DNA of 64,000 nt, from assembly GCF_016765775.1 (NCBI RefSeq), contig NZ_JAESVN010000003.1, positions 62,001 through 126,000 on the forward strand, in the 5' to 3' direction. The position numbers and the translations under genes are program-made. The notes below the pieces were generated by a model that made no database searches, was not told the origin of the DNA, and saw only the letters and a list, made by a program, of their open reading frames with translations. Shown one piece after another: positions 45,386 through 53,984 of the stretch. How positions within the stretch are numbered: the first letter of the stretch is position 1; each line of letters starts with the position of its first letter. The DNA comes from Szabonella alba. GTDB taxonomy: Bacteria; Pseudomonadota; Alphaproteobacteria; Rhodobacterales; Rhodobacteraceae.

Positions 45386-46261
45386 TTAGGCGCGGGACGC
45401 GCGCCGCTCAAGGGCGGTGGCGATCAGCGTATCGAATTCTTCGGGGGAGGTGACCTGCATCGCCTCATCGGCGGTGATCGAGATGCCCCAGTTCCGGGCC
45501 ATTGCGGCATAGCGCGGCTGGCGATGCTCCAGAAGCCGCCCGTAACCATGGCGCAGGAAGGCATCTGGATCGACCTGATCCTCGGTCAGCCCCTTTTCGG
45601 CAAGATAGTCGGCCCAGATGCGGTGCAGGAATTCGGGCTGGTAATAGATCGGCTTTGGCGCGCGGTCGAACCGGGCGACGAGGGCCGCGCGATGCGCCTC
45701 GGACCCTTCGATCCAGACCATCAGGTGATGGGCGGCAAGCGCCGTCAGCACCGGATCATCGGGGTTTTCCGGCTCCACCACCTCACAGATCGAGCCGCCG
45801 CTGTCGCAGACGAAATCACCATAGCCATAAAGCTCGGCCGCCCGGCGGATGAAGCGTTCAGTATCCAGAAGCGCCGCGATCTCGGCCTCGCGGTGCTGGT
45901 TCTGGCGCGCGCAGTATTCGGCAAAGGGCAGGCCGCCCTTGGCCGGATCACCGGGCTTGCCCAGATAGGTCGACAGCGGCGCCAGATTGTCGAAGGTGAT
46001 GTTCGAGGCGATATAGACCGAATCCGTCATCAGCAGTTCGCGCAGCAGCGGAACCTTCATCGCCTCACGCTTGAAATTGTCGGCGATATATTCGCCCATA
46101 TAGCGCGTGCCGATGCGGTAATCGACCGAGTAATGGAACCAGTCCGCACGGTCGCGCAGCATGGTGGCAAGGTGCGTCTTGCCCAGCCCCGACATGCCGA
46201 ACAGCAACACGCGGCGGCGGCGGCAGTCACGCCATTCGGCGGCAGAAGAATAAAGCATCAT
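45386..46261 (-). CDS. P-loop ATPase of unknown role
   Basis: 291 residues from the first of two adjacent ATGs, with a GGGGGG-rich site upstream. Walker A is GMSGLGKTHL at residues 22-31. The protein then has HYSVDYRIGTRYMGEYIADNFK and MLRDRADWF segments and a charged C-terminal half (LLEHRQPRYAAMARNWGISITADEAM). I recall it as a conserved alphaproteobacterial ATPase without assigned function. It lies 34 bp upstream of metA, as first gene of a five-gene leftward run. A guanylate-kinase-like or dNMP-kinase-like role is conceivable but unsupported. Confidence 0.75.
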   Translation of the reverse strand: MMLYSSAAEWRDCRRRRVLLFGMSGLGKTHLATMLRDRADWFHYSVDYRIGTRYMGEYIADNFKREAMKVPLLRELLMTDSVYIASNITFDNLAPLSTYLGKPGDPAKGGLPFAEYCARQNQHREAEIAALLDTERFIRRAAELYGYGDFVCDSGGSICEVVEPENPDDPVLTALAAHHLMVWIEGSEAHRAALVARFDRAPKPIYYQPEFLHRIWADYLAEKGLTEDQVDPDAFLRHGYGRLLEHRQPRYAAMARNWGISITADEAMQVTSPEEFDTLIATALERRASRA

Positions 46262-46309
46262 GACCCCCCGGATTTTGGTTCCTGTTAGCCCGGACAGCCG
46301 CCAAAGCAA

Positions 46310-46334
46310 AGGCCCCGCCAGGGGGGCGGGGCCT
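46310..46334 (-). terminator. Rho-independent terminator after fadL
   Basis: A perfect 10-bp stem (46310-46319 with 46325-46334) with a 5-base loop is followed on the minus strand by TTTGCTTT. It separates the fadL gene from the ATPase-metA run. Confidence 0.8.
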
Positions 46335-46358
46335 GAGGCGTTGCGAAACGGTCGCGTA

Positions 46359-47480
46359 TCAGAAGCGGTAGCCGACCTTGATGCCAACGCCGAAGGCTTT
46401 GTTGTCCCGAAACTCGGCGCGCGCCGTGTCCGGGGTGCCCGTCTCGGGATTGGCGTCGCCAAGCTTGGTGTAGTTGATCCCGGTCGTCACCTTCATGTTG
46501 CCATTGGTATAGACCGCCGCAAGCGTGGCACCAAGCCGCCCGGTGGTGGGGGCCAGCGGCGACACCAGCGGATTGCCCTTCTTCTCATAAGAAACCGAGA
46601 ACGCGCCGGACCAGTTGTCGTTGAACCGGCGTCCGACGCCGATGGTGAAGGTCGTCGTGTCATCAAGCGAGATCAGCCCGTCGCCGGCCAAACCCGTGAA
46701 CACGGCCGGGTCGAGCCGGAACTCCGACCAGTCGGCCCAGCGGATCTGACCGAATATCAGCGTATCCGCCGCAATCCCAGTCTGAAAATCGAGATTGACT
46801 GATTGCGGCGTCTTCACATTGGTGATGCTCATCGGGCCGATGGGTGCCCCGTTCAGCGTTTCAAGCGTGTTGAACTTGTGCTTGACCGCCGAATGATAGG
46901 TCAGGGCAACGCGCAGTGCGATATCGGGGCGTTCATAGGCAACCCCGACCACATATCCAATTCCCGCATCCGCCTCCAGATCGACCGAATAGCCGTTCAA
47001 TGGGCCATAGGCCGCCCCGCGCAGATCAACATTGGCCTTCGATTTCTGATACCGCACCCCGCCATGAACCGAGAAGCCGTTGCCCATCTTGTAGCGCAGC
47101 AGACCCGTCACCGCCGTCGCATCCGCATCGGCTGCCGTTCCCCCCAGTGCGACCGAGCTTGGCGCATAGCTGACTTCAGCGCCAAAGGGCTGATCTATGA
47201 TCAACGCGAAGGAAAGGCTGTCATTGATGTCGTATTTGTAGCCAAGGCTGAGTTGGGTGAAATCATCGACCACGTCACCCGATGCCCCGCCGCCAAACAT
47301 GGCAAGGTCATTGCCCGAGACCGAGGGCGAAACATGTCCGAAGGACAATTCGATCATCCGGCCCTGTTCGAACAGGATGCCGATGCCCTGACCGGACCGG
47401 TCGATCCCCCCGGCGCTGGCGGAAGTGGCGGCAATCGCGGTCAGTGCGCTGGCCCCCAGAATGCTGGTGATTTTTTTCAT
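46359..47480 (-). CDS. Outer-membrane transport protein, OmpP1/FadL family
   Basis: 373 residues with a signal peptide (MKKITSILGASALTAIAATSASAG) and a C-terminal aromatic residue (KVGYRF) typical of outer-membrane beta-barrels. The N-terminal plug-like segment (SGQGIGILFEQGRMIELSFGHVSPSVSG) and alternating strands such as GYVVGVAYERPDIALRVALTYHS fit FadL proteins that admit hydrophobic compounds such as long-chain fatty acids or aromatics. A strong GGGGAGGAG site precedes the ATG. It is a single-gene unit with its own terminator. Confidence 0.88.
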   Translation of the reverse strand: MKKITSILGASALTAIAATSASAGGIDRSGQGIGILFEQGRMIELSFGHVSPSVSGNDLAMFGGGASGDVVDDFTQLSLGYKYDINDSLSFALIIDQPFGAEVSYAPSSVALGGTAADADATAVTGLLRYKMGNGFSVHGGVRYQKSKANVDLRGAAYGPLNGYSVDLEADAGIGYVVGVAYERPDIALRVALTYHSAVKHKFNTLETLNGAPIGPMSITNVKTPQSVNLDFQTGIAADTLIFGQIRWADWSEFRLDPAVFTGLAGDGLISLDDTTTFTIGVGRRFNDNWSGAFSVSYEKKGNPLVSPLAPTTGRLGATLAAVYTNGNMKVTTGINYTKLGDANPETGTPDTARAEFRDNKAFGVGIKVGYRF

Positions 47481-47566
47481 GACTGCTCCTCCCCGAACAG
47501 ATTGAGGGCCGCACCCGACTGCGGCATCTTGTCCCAAGCGTTGCGCAGAAAATCGCGACCGGTCAA

Positions 47567-48478
47567 TCAGTAACGCGGCGTCACGGTTGCTTGAGGGGCC
47601 GCCTGTTGCGCCGATGCCCTGCTTCCGGCGCGCAGGCTGATCCAGACGGCGCCGATGATCATCGCGCCGCCCAGCCAGACATTCCAGCCCACGGTCTCGG
47701 CATAAAGCAGCCAGCCCAGCAGGGCCGCCAGCGGCAGGCGGATGAAATCCACCGGAATCGCGACACTGGCCGGGGCCAGCGACAGCGCCATGGTCAGACA
47801 GAAATGCGCCGAAAGGCCCAGCATGCCGATCACCACCAGCGGCAGCGCGGTTTCTGCCGTGGGCAGGGTCATCGCCCCGTCATAGCCCGAGGACAAAAGC
47901 CCCAGCACAAGCTGCATCGAGGTCAGCCAGAACAGGATCGAATAGATGCTTTCATGCCGCGTCAGCGTCTTGGTCATGACATTGGTCGCGGCAAAGCAGA
48001 AGGCCGCCCCCGCCGCTGCCAGCACGCCGATATCCAGCGTGCCGAAATCGGGCCGCGCCACGATCAGCGTGCCGCTGAACCCGATGGCCGCGGCCGCGAT
48101 CTTGGCTGCGGTCAGCCGCTCTCCCAGAAACAGCGGCGCCATCAGCACGACCCAGATCGGTGAGGTGAATTCCAGCGCGAAAACCTGCGCCAGCGGGATC
48201 AGCGTGAGGGCAAGAAACCACAGATTCTGCCCGGTGAAATGGGTAATGTTGCGCACAACATGGCGCCCCAGCCGCGCCTTGCGGATCTCGCGGAAGCGCC
48301 CGGTCGCGGCCATCATCGCCAAGAGGATCACCAGACTGACCAGGGATCGCCATGTCATGATCTCGAACGTGTCATGCACATGCGAAACCGCCCGCCCGGC
48401 CACCGCAACGGCCGAAAAGGAAATGACCGATCCGATCATCCACAGACCGGCGGCGAGGGGGCGGTAGGGTTGTGTCAT
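47567..48478 (-). CDS. DMT-superfamily (EamA) transporter
   Basis: 303 residues with about ten membrane helices and two EamA repeats (MIGSVISFSAVAVAGRAVSHV ... FALEFTSPIWVVLMAPLFLGERLTAAKIAAAAIGFSGTLIVARPDF, then the second half ending LLGWLLYAETVGWNVWLGGAMIIGAVWI). Family members export amino acids or other metabolites. It lies 87 bp downstream of the corrinoid methyltransferase gene in the same direction; a shared transcript is possible but not shown. Confidence 0.88.
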   Translation of the reverse strand: MTQPYRPLAAGLWMIGSVISFSAVAVAGRAVSHVHDTFEIMTWRSLVSLVILLAMMAATGRFREIRKARLGRHVVRNITHFTGQNLWFLALTLIPLAQVFALEFTSPIWVVLMAPLFLGERLTAAKIAAAAIGFSGTLIVARPDFGTLDIGVLAAAGAAFCFAATNVMTKTLTRHESIYSILFWLTSMQLVLGLLSSGYDGAMTLPTAETALPLVVIGMLGLSAHFCLTMALSLAPASVAIPVDFIRLPLAALLGWLLYAETVGWNVWLGGAMIIGAVWISLRAGSRASAQQAAPQATVTPRY

Positions 48479-48565
48479 GGCGCCTTGATGGGCCGGGGCG
48501 GGGGGATTGTCCAGATGGGTTATCGGGGCCTTTCAGCCCCGACCGGAAACCGGACAGGGGCCGGA

Positions 48566-49549
48566 TCAGGCGCGGCTGCGCCCTCCGCGACGCCCGCCGC
48601 GCCCGCCAGCCGATGCCTGCGCAGCCGAGGCTTCGGCAAAGGACATGCCGCCCTCGACCGCTTCCAGAACCTTGGAAAAGCGGATCCATTCCCCGCCATT
48701 CGCATCATGGTTCATCAGGAAATTGGCGGCGCGGATCGCCTCCATCTCGACCGAGCGGACGGGGTTCATGATGGCGCTTGTCATGCCCGCGCCGATGGCC
48801 ATGGGCAGGAAGGCCGCGTTGATCCCGTGGCGATGCGGCAGACCGAAAGAGATATTCGAGGCACCGCAGGTGGTGTTCACGCCCAACTCATCCCGCAACC
48901 GGCGCACAAGGGTAAAGACCTGCTGCCCGGCCGATCCCATCGCGCCCACCGGCATCACCAGCGGGTCGACCACAATGTCATGCGCGGGAATGCCGAAATC
49001 GGCGGCGCGTTCGACGATCTTCTTTGCAACGGCAAAACGCACGTCCGGATCTTCGGAAATGCCGGTATCATCGTTCGAGATGGCGACCACCGGAACATTG
49101 TATTTCTTGACCAGCGGCAGCACGCGTTCCAGCCGTTCCTCTTCCCCGGTGACTGAATTCAGCAGCGGACGCCCCTCACAGGCTTTCAGCCCTTCCTCCA
49201 GCGCGCCGGGAACGGAACTGTCGATGCAAAGCGGCACATCGGTGATGGCCTGAATGCGCAGGATCAGTTCGCGCATCAGCGGCGGCTCGACAAAGTTGTT
49301 ATCGGCATAGCGGGGGTCTTCGGCCATCTTGTTGGTAAAGACCGCGCCCGAATTCACATCCAGCACATTGGCCCCGCAGGCCACCTGTTCCAGCGCATCC
49401 TTCAGCACCGTGTCGAAATTCCCCGCCTCCAGTTCGGCGGCCAGTTTCTTGCGGCCTGTCGGATTGATCCGTTCCCCGATCACGCAAAAGGGCTCATCAA
49501 AGCCGATGACAACGGTTTTTGTCTTGGATTCCAGAACTGTGCGGGTCAT
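48566..49549 (-). CDS. Methyltetrahydrofolate:corrinoid methyltransferase-like protein
   Basis: 327 residues with a pterin-binding (dihydropteroate synthase-like) TIM barrel: VIGERINPTGRKKLAAEL, NVLDVNSGAVF, CIDSSVPGALEEGLKACEGRPLLNSVTGEE and TTCGASNISFGLPHR. It resembles MtgA/AcsE-type enzymes moving a methyl group between a corrinoid protein and tetrahydrofolate. The C-terminal tail is Arg/Gly-rich (GGRGGRRGGRSRA). The metF-like gene is 15 bp upstream. With it and the MttB-family gene at 63 kb, a methylamine or betaine demethylation route is suggested, though no corrinoid protein is in the window. Confidence 0.85.
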   Translation of the reverse strand: MTRTVLESKTKTVVIGFDEPFCVIGERINPTGRKKLAAELEAGNFDTVLKDALEQVACGANVLDVNSGAVFTNKMAEDPRYADNNFVEPPLMRELILRIQAITDVPLCIDSSVPGALEEGLKACEGRPLLNSVTGEEERLERVLPLVKKYNVPVVAISNDDTGISEDPDVRFAVAKKIVERAADFGIPAHDIVVDPLVMPVGAMGSAGQQVFTLVRRLRDELGVNTTCGASNISFGLPHRHGINAAFLPMAIGAGMTSAIMNPVRSVEMEAIRAANFLMNHDANGGEWIRFSKVLEAVEGGMSFAEASAAQASAGGRGGRRGGRSRA

Positions 49550-49564
49550 TCCTGAACTTTCTTC

Positions 49565-50506
49565 TTAAGTGTTGGCGGCCGGGACGGCGGAACTGCCGCC
49601 ATTCTCGATGGCCCATGTCGCATTGGTCTTGATCCCGCCCAGCGGGAAGAAATGCACCGATTCGATGCCGAAATCCGGATTTGCGGCCTTGTGACCTGCC
49701 AGCGCCTGCAGAACCTCGGTCGGCTCATAGGGCAAAAGCAGCTTGGTCACGTCAAGGGCACGTTTCTGCAGAACCTTGAGCGAGGGACCGACGCCGCAGG
49801 CAATGGCGAATTTGATAAGGGTCTGCAGTTTCGCGGGGCCTGCGATACCGATATGCACCGGGATCGAGACGCCGGCCGCATTGATGCGGTTCACCCAGTC
49901 GATAACGGGGCCCGCATCAAAACAAAACTGCGTCGCAATCGCCATTTTCGCATCTGTCCGGCTGGCGAAGTCCTGTTTCCATTTCAGTGCCTGCATCACG
50001 ATGGCATCGCCGCCGTCGCGGTCGATATCGCGGTTGCCTTCCGGGTGGCCCGCGACATGCAGCCGTTCGAACCCGTCAAAGGCACCGGTTTCGATCATGG
50101 CCATGGAACTGTCGAAATCACCTGCCGGGGTGGCGACACCGCCGCCCAGCAACAGCGCCTGTTTCACCCCCGCCTCGCCCTTGTAGCGCGCGATCCAGTC
50201 CGTCAGCGTCGCGCGGTCGGGAATGATGCGGGCCGGGAAATGCGGCATCGGTTCATAGCCTTCGGCGCGCAGACGGGCAGCGGTCGCGACCATATCCTCT
50301 ATCGGCGTGCCTTCGATATGCGCGATATAGACGCGCGTGCCTGCGGGCAGCAGGGGGCGGAAATCGTCAACCTTTTCGGCGGTGCGGGGCATCACCTCAA
50401 TGGAATAGCCCTGCAGAAAGGCCTCCATCGCGGCCCGGCTGGCATCAGAGCCCGCATCGGGAAGGACACGCGCGGTATTGTCACGCCGGAAACTGAAAAG
50501 GGCCAT
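49565..50506 (-). CDS. MetF-like methylenetetrahydrofolate reductase
   Basis: 313 residues from the ATG with GGGAGA upstream. It is a TIM-barrel flavoprotein by similarity to MetF, with SIEVMPRTAEKVDDFRPLLPAGTRVYIAHIEG near residue 45, GYEPMPHFPAR and AIATQFCFDAGPVIDWVNRINAAGVSIPVHIGIAGP. The family interconverts methylene- and methyl-THF. Downstream partners point to the oxidative direction, feeding methyl groups from corrinoid chemistry into C1 oxidation. A second, biosynthetic MetF is likely elsewhere in the genome. Confidence 0.85.
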   Translation of the reverse strand: MALFSFRRDNTARVLPDAGSDASRAAMEAFLQGYSIEVMPRTAEKVDDFRPLLPAGTRVYIAHIEGTPIEDMVATAARLRAEGYEPMPHFPARIIPDRATLTDWIARYKGEAGVKQALLLGGGVATPAGDFDSSMAMIETGAFDGFERLHVAGHPEGNRDIDRDGGDAIVMQALKWKQDFASRTDAKMAIATQFCFDAGPVIDWVNRINAAGVSIPVHIGIAGPAKLQTLIKFAIACGVGPSLKVLQKRALDVTKLLLPYEPTEVLQALAGHKAANPDFGIESVHFFPLGGIKTNATWAIENGGSSAVPAANT

Positions 50507-50538
50507 CGCGTTCTCCCACAGGGTGCGGGGCAGGGGCA

Positions 50539-50835
50539 TCATGCCCAGCCGGAATTGTCGATCAATGTCTTGAGCCTTGCGGTGTCATACTCCGCCTCAA
50601 GCCGCGCGGCCTCATCCGCTGCCACCTGATCGGGGTCGCCCTCGACCGTGTAGGCGGCGGCCTTACGCCATTCGGCAAGATAGCTGTCGGTGTCGCGCGC
50701 GCCCACCTTCATGGCGCAACGGTCGATCGCCTGTTCGAAGCGTTCGGTCAGTTGCACCTTGGATCCGCGCCGCCCCTTGCCGACGATCACCTGTGCGGGA
50801 ATGTCCCGCCAGTAAACGATGGTAACTTCGGGCAT
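50539..50835 (-). CDS. Small protein of the 'virulence factor' family
   Basis: 98 residues (MPEVTIVYWRDIPAQVIVGK), cytoplasmic, with a GGGGGAA site before the ATG. I recall a conserved domain family called 'virulence factor' in this position next to metF-like and MTHF-methyltransferase genes in Rhodobacteraceae. The alternating basic segment IVGKGRRGSKVQLTERFEQAIDRCAMKVG is the best conserved part. Function is unknown; the operon implies a role in one-carbon metabolism rather than virulence. It lies 32 bp upstream of the metF-like gene. Confidence 0.7.
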   Translation of the reverse strand: MPEVTIVYWRDIPAQVIVGKGRRGSKVQLTERFEQAIDRCAMKVGARDTDSYLAEWRKAAAYTVEGDPDQVAADEAARLEAEYDTARLKTLIDNSGWA

Positions 50836-51097
50836 TGCGCGATTCCCCCTGCCTTGCCTGTCGCCCCTTCTAGGCCGATGCCCGGCCCCGCCGGGGTCCG
50901 ATTTCGACATGGCGGCGACGGAAGGCGACCCCTGTTTGCGATGGCGGAAGGTGTACCCTTTCGGCCCGCAGGGCGCGAGGGGGCCGGATCACCGAAATTT
51001 TCATGCAGATGATGAGGCCGGGGACATGACCGATCCGTGCTTGCCTATCCGGGTCTGGGGGGACTACGATGGGGACAACCATGAATGGAGGGCGGTT

Positions 51098-52237
51098 ATG
51101 GCGCCCGAGCGTCCCCGGGAGGCGGACGCGATCCCGGGGCGGGATGCGGCGGAAACGCCGGTGCCCGCCCAGGTCGAACCGTCGGCCTCTCCCGAACCCG
51201 GACAGGCGCCGCTTTATGCGGCGCTGGATCTGGGAACCAACAGTTGCCGGATGCTGATTGCCCGACCGAAGGGCAGCCAGTTTCAGGTTGTGGACAGTTT
51301 TTCCAAGACTGTTCAGCTTGGCGTGGGGCTGGAAGCCTCGGGCCGGCTGTCGCGTGCCTCGATGGGGCGGACCATTCAGGCGCTGCGCATCTGTCAGAAG
51401 AAGATCGAAAAGCACGGCGTGACCCGGATGCGTCTGGTCGCGACCGAGGCCTGCCGCCGCGCCCGCAACGCCCGCGACTTCATCAAGCAGGTGCGGCGGG
51501 AAACCGGCCTGCCGCTGGAGATCATCGCCCCCGAGGAAGAGGCGCGGCTGGCGGTGATTTCCTGCGCGCCCCTTGTTGGTCGGCGGACCGAACAATTGCT
51601 GGTCGTCGATATCGGCGGCGGCTCGACCGAACTGGTCTGGATCGACCTTTCGGGCGTCGTGCCCGCCGACCGGCCCCATGCGATCATGCGGTTGCATGGC
51701 GGGTTCCAGCCGCAGGGCGAGGCCGAGGCGCGGGTGGTCGACTGGATTTCGGTGCCGCTGGGGGTGGCGACGCTGAAGGACCAGTTTGCCGATGTCGAGG
51801 ATGACGCCGCGCGATTCGCGCTGATGAGCTGGTTCTTTGAGGAAAACCTTGCCAGTTTCAGCCCCTATAACGCCGAAAACCCGCGCGAAGGGTTCCAGAT
51901 CATCGGCACATCGGGGACGGTGACGACGGTGGCAGCCTCATTCCTTGGTCTGCGGCGCTATGATCGGGCCAAGGTGGACGGGCTGCGCATGACCTCGGAC
52001 CAGATCGACAGCGTGATCCGTGAATATCTGTCGCTGGGCCCCGAAGGACGGCGCACGGATCCGCGCATCGGGCGCGACCGGCACAGTCTGATCATGTCGG
52101 GTGCCGCGATCCTGCAGGCGCTGATGCGGATCTGGCCGACGGACCGGCTGTCGGTTGCGGATCGCGGTCTGCGCGAGGGTCTGCTATATGCACAGATGAG
52201 CGCGGATGGCGTGCTGGAAGACGGACCTTACGAATGA
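51098..52237 (+). CDS. Exopolyphosphatase / pppGpp phosphatase family protein
   Basis: 379 residues from the chosen ATG (GGAGGG six bases upstream). Actin-like ATPase motifs are [38 protein letters not shown] and [16 protein letters not shown], followed by [12 protein letters not shown]. This matches the Ppx/GppA domain without the extra C-terminal HD domain. It hydrolyses polyphosphate ends or pppGpp. The Pro/Glu-rich first 35 residues are probably disordered, and an earlier ATG at 51026 is possible. It overlaps rlmE by 4 bp, an arrangement common in this family of bacteria. Confidence 0.9.
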   Translation: MAPERPREADAIPGRDAAETPVPAQVEPSASPEPGQAPLYAALDLGTNSCRMLIARPKGSQFQVVDSFSKTVQLGVGLEASGRLSRASMGRTIQALRICQKKIEKHGVTRMRLVATEACRRARNARDFIKQVRRETGLPLEIIAPEEEARLAVISCAPLVGRRTEQLLVVDIGGGSTELVWIDLSGVVPADRPHAIMRLHGGFQPQGEAEARVVDWISVPLGVATLKDQFADVEDDAARFALMSWFFEENLASFSPYNAENPREGFQIIGTSGTVTTVAASFLGLRRYDRAKVDGLRMTSDQIDSVIREYLSLGPEGRRTDPRIGRDRHSLIMSGAAILQALMRIWPTDRLSVADRGLREGLLYAQMSADGVLEDGPYE

Positions 52238-52959
52238 CCGAAGAAAAGAAGACCTCGGGCCGGGGCCAGCGCGATCTGCGCGTCCGGGTCAAGACTGCAA
52301 AGGGGCGCAAGCTCTCATCGACGCTGTGGCTGGAACGTCAGTTGAACGATCCCTATGTGCAGCGGGCGAAGAAAGACGGCTATCGCGGGCGCGCGGCCTA
52401 CAAGATTTCCGAACTGGATGACAAATACGGCTTTCTGGTGCCGGGCGCGCGGGTCGTCGATCTGGGCTGTGCGCCGGGGGGCTGGTGTCAGATTGCGGTG
52501 GCACGGGTCAATGCACTGGGGGAGAATTCCCGCAAGCCGCAGGGCACGGTACTGGGCGTCGATCTGCAGGATGTCGAACCGATTGCCGGGGCCGAGATCC
52601 ACAAGCTGGATTTTCTGGTGGATGGCGCGGATGATCTGGTCAAGGGTTGGCTGAACGGGCGGGCCGATGTGGTGATGTCCGACATGGCCGCCGCCGCCTC
52701 GGGCCATAAGGGCACCGACCATCTGCGCATCATCGCGCTGGTCGAGGCGGCGCTGGCCTTTGCCTTCGATGTGCTGGAGGAGGACGGCACTTTCGTTGCC
52801 AAGGTTCTAGCGGGCGGTGCGGAGAGTGAGATGAATGCCTTGCTGAAACGCAGTTTCCGCAAGGTGGCGAATGTGAAACCCCCCGCCAGCCGCGCCGACA
52901 GTTCCGAAAAATTCGTGATCGCCATGGGGTTCCGCGGCCGTCAGGACGGGGATTCATAA
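52234..52959 (+). CDS. rlmE: 23S rRNA (uridine-2'-O-) methyltransferase
   Basis: 241 residues of the RlmE/FtsJ/RrmJ family. The SAM motif is [16 protein letters not shown], preceded by [17 protein letters not shown]-type RNA-binding sequence ([18 protein letters not shown] here). The catalytic K-D-K-E set fits the lysine at the N-terminal side, the Asp in [13 protein letters not shown], the Lys in FVAKVLAGG and the Glu in [11 protein letters not shown]. The N-terminal basic extension is typical of alphaproteobacteria. It methylates U2552 during heat-stable ribosome assembly. The start is coupled to ppx (ATGA). Confidence 0.95.
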   Translation: MTEEKKTSGRGQRDLRVRVKTAKGRKLSSTLWLERQLNDPYVQRAKKDGYRGRAAYKISELDDKYGFLVPGARVVDLGCAPGGWCQIAVARVNALGENSRKPQGTVLGVDLQDVEPIAGAEIHKLDFLVDGADDLVKGWLNGRADVVMSDMAAAASGHKGTDHLRIIALVEAALAFAFDVLEEDGTFVAKVLAGGAESEMNALLKRSFRKVANVKPPASRADSSEKFVIAMGFRGRQDGDS

Positions 52960-52977
52960 GGCCCGTCAGCCCGCGCA

Positions 52978-53041
52978 GGAGGGGGGCGCAGCCCCCGTCG
53001 CGTTCCGCGACTCCCCCGGGATATTTGCGAACAGAAAAAGG
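52978..53041 (+). repeat. Dispersed intergenic element, copy 2
   Basis: GGAGGGGGGCGCAGCCCCC forms a G/C hairpin, followed by a GTCGCGTTCCGCGAC inverted repeat, then CTCCCCCGGGATATTTGC and GAACAGAAAAAGGG. The same order (G-run hairpin, CCCCCG, GGATATTT, AACAGA, AAAGG) is seen reversed at 7307-7360. It follows rlmE by 18 bp. Confidence 0.55.
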
Positions 53042-53055
53042 GGCGGAAACGCAAA

Positions 53056-53080
53056 GGGCGCCGCGATTGAACTGGCGCCC
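53056..53080. terminator. Hairpin between convergent rlmE and the DUF882 gene
   Basis: GGGCGCC at 53056-53062 pairs with GGCGCCC at 53074-53080 across an 11-base loop. On the minus strand the downstream end has TTTGCG, so it best fits the DUF882 gene. Confidence 0.45.
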
Positions 53081-53104
53081 CATTATCCGCAGTTCGGCTG
53101 GTGA

Positions 53105-53674
53105 TCAGCCGCCCCAGCTCCGGACCGGGCCGCAATCCATATGAACGAAATTGGAACGCGAATAGCGTCCGACACCGCCCGAGGCGCAGGCCTCGGCCGC
53201 CTTGGCCATCTGCCCGACCGAGCGTGATTTCAGCCGCAGATCTGCCGCCTTGCCATGCATGTGCAGCGACGTCTTTGCCACCCCGCGCGAGCGAGAGCGC
53301 AGCATGGCATTGGTCTGCGGGCTGCGATAGCCGGACAACATAAGGTAGGGTTCGGTCACATCCATCATCCGATGGGCGGCGGCCATGATGTCGATGGTGC
53401 GGGCGTCAATCTCGATCCGGGCACCCGAACGCCAGTCGCGCATGAAGTGATTGATCTCTGCCATCGCCTCGGGGATATACTTCCCTTCGATCCAGTAGAT
53501 CGTGTCGATGCTTTCGCCGGTTCGCCCGGAATGCATCCGGATCCGCCGGATATCCCCCGCGCCGCGCAGGAAGCCGAAAGCGTTGGAATAGGTCGGTGCC
53601 GCGATCAGGGCCGTGGCCGCAAAGGCACCGAGCAACCCGCGCCGCGTCATCCCGCTTCCATTCGTCATCGTCAT
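53105..53674 (-). CDS. DUF882/YcbK-type peptidoglycan-related protein
   Basis: 189 residues. A Tat-like signal (MTRRGLLGAFAATALIAAPTYSNA) leads a D,D-peptidase-like (M15) domain: YLMLSGYRSPQTNAMLR, with the metal site residues in KTSLHMHGKAADLRL and NFVHMDCGPVR. YcbK relatives (such as MepK) cleave peptidoglycan crosslinks. It diverges from an L,D-transpeptidase gene across 310 bp, the two complementary sides of 3-3 crosslink turnover. Three possible ATGs lie within 24 bases; the first was used. Confidence 0.82.
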   Translation of the reverse strand: MTMTNGSGMTRRGLLGAFAATALIAAPTYSNAFGFLRGAGDIRRIRMHSGRTGESIDTIYWIEGKYIPEAMAEINHFMRDWRSGARIEIDARTIDIMAAAHRMMDVTEPYLMLSGYRSPQTNAMLRSRSRGVAKTSLHMHGKAADLRLKSRSVGQMAKAAEACASGGVGRYSRSNFVHMDCGPVRSWGG

Positions 53675-53984
53675 GCTGAGTGCCTGTCCCGTGTTCTGCT
53701 GTCTTCGCCGCCTGTACCGGTGGCCTTTTTGCGCAATTCGCCTCGATTGCCCGGTTGTTATGGCATAGCGGGAATCGAAGCCCAAGTGCAGATTGGCCAT
53801 CGGTTCCCATCAAAGGCGCAATAGGCAAAAAATTGCTGAATTTCTGGTCTGACGCCCGGAACTGTGGCAGAAAAGGGCCCTGTCACCGAAATGCGACAGT
53901 CTGTCACCTGCTGGCGGGGTTGTGAGTGGACTCCTCTGCCGCCATGGCCGAATTTGGAAAAAGCTTTTGCGACTTGGGGTTGTC
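53675..53984. other. Divergent intergenic region of the peptidoglycan gene pair
   Basis: 310 bp between the DUF882 and L,D-transpeptidase genes, presumably holding both promoters. TGTCACC occurs at 53881-53887 and 53903-53909, and GACAG-T-CTGTC is a palindrome at 53895-53905. These are possible regulator sites. I see no gene or transfer RNA here. Confidence 0.5.

Noticed and set aside
45352-45420. SAM-II riboswitch before metA
   Set aside because: SAM-II elements are common before alphaproteobacterial metA, but the sequence here is GC-rich, short and lacks the conserved AT-rich pseudoknot strands.
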